Source: Microbacterium sp. T2.11-28
GTDB lineage: Bacteria > Actinomycetota > Actinomycetes > Actinomycetales > Microbacteriaceae
NCBI RefSeq assembly: GCF_950097975.1
Contig: NZ_CATNHF010000030.1
Span: 1-64,000 of the forward strand
Length of the DNA stretch: 64,000 bases
Direction of reading: 5' to 3'
A program made the translations under genes and the position numbers. The notes under the pieces are model-generated. The model was not told the origin of the DNA. It searched no databases and saw only the letters and a list, made by a program, of their open reading frames with translations. Shown in pieces: positions 61,822 through 64,000 of the stretch (positions are counted from its first letter, which is position 1; each line of letters begins with the position of its first letter).

Positions 61822-62508
61822 TCACACCCCCGCGCCGTACCGCTCCCCCACGGGGACCTCGACCGGCAGGACGTTGCCGGCCGGCGCCAGCGGACACGCC
61901 CACGCGGGGTCGTACGCGCACGACGGGTTGTAGGCGAAGTTGAAGTCGAGCACGATGCGGCCGGCGCCGTCCATGCCGACGCCCGCATCCGCCTCCTCCG
62001 TCGCCAGGGCGGGCCCCAGGTCGGCTCCCTTGATCGTGTCCACGAGGTAGCGCCCGCCGCCGTACGTGCCGCCCGGCCGGCCGGCGAGCCGGTCGCGCAC
62101 CGGGATGAACAGGCCCCCGCCGTACGACGTCAGCCGCCAGACGTCGAGCGGACCGGCGCCGGGCACCTCCACGCGCGCGACCCGCTCGAAGGTCACGACG
62201 CCGTCGGTGCCGGACGTGAACGCGAACGTCTCGGGCTCCGCCTCGCGGAGCGGCAGCTCGAATCGCCAGGCCGGATCGTACGGTGCGACCGGCAATTCTC
62301 TGAAGTGCTCGCGGTCGGCGGGGAGCAGCGGCGTCGCGGGGTGCCGCGCCATGAGCTCGTCGCGACCACGGCGCCAGATCCGGTGCCCGGCGGCGGGATC
62401 TGCCGTCGCGCGCACGCGCGCGTACAGGTCGAAGACCCGGCGGCGCCAGTCGGCGACCTCGCGCGCGGACCGTGCTGCCGGGGGAAGCGGGGAGGGGAGG
62501 TCGGTCAT
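61822..62508 (-). CDS. DUF1684 domain protein
   Basis: The protein has 228 residues from the ATG at 62508. DWRRRVFDLYARVRA, IWRRGRDELMARHPATPL and the core FIPVRDRLAGRPGGTYGGGRYLVDTIKGADLG (read in parts) with LDFNFAYNPSCAYDPAWACPLAPAGNVLPVEV are the DUF1684 pattern, including the conserved NPxCAYxxxWxCPLAPxxNxLPVxxxxGE string. The function of the family is unknown. No signal peptide is seen. TACGCT lies 6 bases before the ATG, so the mRNA is probably leaderless; it is divergent from the glutaminase gene. Confidence 0.9.
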   Translation of the reverse strand: MTDLPSPLPPAARSAREVADWRRRVFDLYARVRATADPAAGHRIWRRGRDELMARHPATPLLPADREHFRELPVAPYDPAWRFELPLREAEPETFAFTSGTDGVVTFERVARVEVPGAGPLDVWRLTSYGGGLFIPVRDRLAGRPGGTYGGGRYLVDTIKGADLGPALATEEADAGVGMDGAGRIVLDFNFAYNPSCAYDPAWACPLAPAGNVLPVEVPVGERYGAGV

Positions 62509-62514
62509 CGCACC

Positions 62515-62520
62515 AGCGTA
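62515..62520 (-). promoter_or_regulatory. Candidate -10 box of the leaderless DUF1684 gene
   Basis: TACGCT on the minus strand, 6 bases before the ATG at 62508. Confidence 0.5.
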
Positions 62521-62606
62521 GGCGCCGCGCAGCCTCGTGGCGGGGCCGTCGCAGCGCGGGCGGTCCTGTGCCATGCTGTGCCCAGCAGCACCGAAGGAGG
62601 CCGCTG

Positions 62607-63626
62607 GTGGAACTGGACGTCGCCGGAGTCGCACAGGCCTCGCACACGGGAACGCTGCCGCCGCGCGACGGGGTGTCCCTGGCGCTCCGGGCGGCCTACG
62701 ACCACGCCCTCGCCCACCGAGAGGGCGCCGTCGCCGACTACATCCCCGTCCTCGCCGAGGCGGATCCCGAGGCGTTCGGCCTCAGCCTGGTCGATGTCAC
62801 CGGCTCCGTGCACGACATCGGCGACAGCCGCGTCGAGTTCTCGATCCAGTCGATCTCCAAGGCCTTCGTCTACGCGCTCCTCTGCGACGCCGTCGGCCAC
62901 GAGCAGGCGCTGGCGACCGTCGGCGTGAACAACACGGGCCTCCCGTTCAACTCCGTGGTGGCGATCGAGCTGAACGACGGACATCCCATGAACCCGATGG
63001 TCAACGCCGGCGCGCTCGCCACGACGGCGCTCATCCCCGGATACTCGCCCGACGAGCGGTGGGAGACCATCCACCGGGGCCTGTCGGCCTTCGCCGGCCG
63101 CACGCTCGACGTGGATGAGGTCGTGTTCTCCTCGGAGTCCGCGACCAACCAGCGCAATCGCGCCATCGCCCGCCTGCTGGAGAGCTACGGGCGCATCCGC
63201 CACGATCCCGACGGCGTCGTGGAGGTCTACACCAAGCAGTGCGCGCTGCTCGTGGACGCCCACGACCTGGCCGTCATGGGTGCGACCCTCGCCGACGGGG
63301 GCGTCAACCCGGTCACCGGCGAGCGCGTGGTCGGCGCCGAGGTCGCTCGCGACACCCTCGCCGTCCTCGCCGCGAGCGGACTCTACGAGAGATCCGGGGA
63401 GTGGCTGTTCGAGATCGGCCTCCCCGGCAAGTCCGGTGTGGCGGGAGGGCTCGTCACGATCGCCCCGGGCAAGGGCGCCGTCGGCTCGTACGCACCGCGC
63501 CTGGACGCCGCCGGCAACAGCGTCCGCGGCCAGATCGCCGCAGCCCACCTGTCGCGCACCCTGGGGCTGAACGTCTTCGCCTCCACCCCGCGCACCGCTC
63601 CACCCGTCCCGGAGGTCGCCCCATGA
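62607..63626 (+). CDS. glsA: Glutaminase A
   Basis: The protein has 339 residues starting at a GTG with GAAGGAGG 6 bases upstream. The beta-lactamase-like fold carries the nucleophile and base in FSIQSISKAF (Ser82-x-x-Lys85); GLPFNSVVAIELN, PMNPMVNAGALA, ESATNQRNRAIARLL and VYTKQCALLV hold the glutamine-binding Asn, Glu and Tyr residues, and LPGKSGVAGGLVTIAPGKGAVG is conserved near the end. It hydrolyses glutamine to glutamate and ammonia. The stop overlaps the start of an MFS transporter gene (ATGA), implying a joint role. Confidence 0.95.
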   Translation: MELDVAGVAQASHTGTLPPRDGVSLALRAAYDHALAHREGAVADYIPVLAEADPEAFGLSLVDVTGSVHDIGDSRVEFSIQSISKAFVYALLCDAVGHEQALATVGVNNTGLPFNSVVAIELNDGHPMNPMVNAGALATTALIPGYSPDERWETIHRGLSAFAGRTLDVDEVVFSSESATNQRNRAIARLLESYGRIRHDPDGVVEVYTKQCALLVDAHDLAVMGATLADGGVNPVTGERVVGAEVARDTLAVLAASGLYERSGEWLFEIGLPGKSGVAGGLVTIAPGKGAVGSYAPRLDAAGNSVRGQIAAAHLSRTLGLNVFASTPRTAPPVPEVAP

Positions 63627-64000
63627 CCGACACCCGCACCCCGGAGGACACCGGCATCCGCGCGTCGTGGACGCCGATGGTGGGCCTCTTCCTCGCACAG
63701 GTGCTCATGTCGTTCAACGTGTCCGCGCTGCCCGTGTCGCTCGGCGGCATGGTGGACGACTTCGGCGTGCCGCCCACCGACGTCAGCACCGCCATCGTCA
63801 CGTACGGACTCGTCGTCGCCGCTCTGGTCATGGTCGGCGCGAAGATCGGCCAGCGGGTCGGATGGGTGCTCGTCTTCCGCATCGTGGTCGTCGTCTTCGC
63901 CGCGTCGGCGCTGACGATGATCCTCGCCCCGGGGGTGGGATGGGTGATCTTCGCCCAGGCGCTCGCGGGCGCAGCCGCCGCCATCATCGTGCCGTCGCTC
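63623..64000 (+). CDS. MFS transporter (3' truncated by window)
   Basis: The first 126 residues are present and run off the window. After a short polar start, three to four helices are visible: MVGLFLAQVLMSFNVSALPVSLGGMVDDFGV (read in halves; helix 1 of DHA2-like carriers), TAIVTYGLVVAALVMVGAKIGQRVGW (helix 2 and motif A, with a weak GAKIGQRVG) and a helix 4 region ending ALAGAAAAIIVPSL. It is translationally coupled to glutaminase by a 4-base overlap. Glutamine, glutamate or an amide drug are possible substrates; this cannot be settled. Confidence 0.85.
   Translation, partial: MTDTRTPEDTGIRASWTPMVGLFLAQVLMSFNVSALPVSLGGMVDDFGVPPTDVSTAIVTYGLVVAALVMVGAKIGQRVGWVLVFRIVVVVFAASALTMILAPGVGWVIFAQALAGAAAAIIVPSL

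Overview
The window is about 70% G+C, has no transposase or phage structural genes, and looks like chromosome of a high-GC Gram-positive bacterium, most likely Microbacterium or a close relative in the Microbacteriaceae. The grounds are the gene content (leaderless GTG/ATG genes, a RamB-type regulator beside aceA/aceB, DUF3105 and DUF305 proteins, a Micrococcales-type putrescine oxidase) and short intergenic repeats around a GTTGAGCGAGCGCAGCGAG core. This placement is inference; no rRNA is present.

Layout. 1-8.7 kb: the end of a CydC-like ABC exporter, then GNAT, NAD-binding, HerA-like ATPase, PAP2 and Bcr/CflA genes, and DUF3105/DUF305 membrane proteins. 8.7-13.6 kb: an alpha-glucoside-type sugar importer (binding protein and two permeases, no ATPase) divergent from its LacI regulator. 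13.6-14.9 kb: rplL and rplJ with an L10 leader and promoter. 14.9-19.3 kb: two PD-(D/E)XK-type nuclease genes and a DHA2 exporter-MarR pair behind three tandem palindromes. 19.3-28.7 kb: a tightly packed seven-gene sugar or cyclitol operon (dehydrogenase, ribose-type ABC importer, two TIM-barrel isomerases) divergent from a ROK regulator, with a clear operator between them. 28.9-32.4 kb: a quinone reductase, lysG/lysE, an iron-chaperone-like protein and acylphosphatase. 32.5-35.4 kb: rplA, rplK, nusG, secE and tRNA-Trp. 35.6-46.2 kb: a putrescine/GABA catabolic cluster with a PucR regulator. 46.3-51.1 kb: ramB-like regulator, aceA and aceB (glyoxylate shunt). 51.2-55.8 kb: a YCII protein, an aspartate aminotransferase-type enzyme, murB, two hotdog dehydratases and a TauE exporter. 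55.8-64 kb: a heterodimeric ABC exporter, small unknowns, an aldo/keto reductase, a candidate 6C-like small RNA, a DUF1684 protein, and glutaminase with a truncated MFS gene.

How it fits together. Putrescine oxidase, two aldehyde dehydrogenases and GABA aminotransferase would turn putrescine into succinate. Glyoxylate-shunt genes lie directly beyond. The two halves of the usual secE-nusG-rplKA-rplJL block are separated by about 18 kb of catabolic genes, and the hadAB-murB-aspartate aminotransferase genes that normally adjoin it are displaced by about 16 kb. So the window reads as an old conserved block opened by two accessory insertions.

Regulatory reading. Many monocistronic genes have a TAnnnT box exactly 6 or 7 bases before the start codon and no Shine-Dalgarno sequence, the signature of leaderless mRNAs. 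Operons instead show AGGAGG-like sites. Intergenic gaps are rich in two families of inverted-repeat elements.
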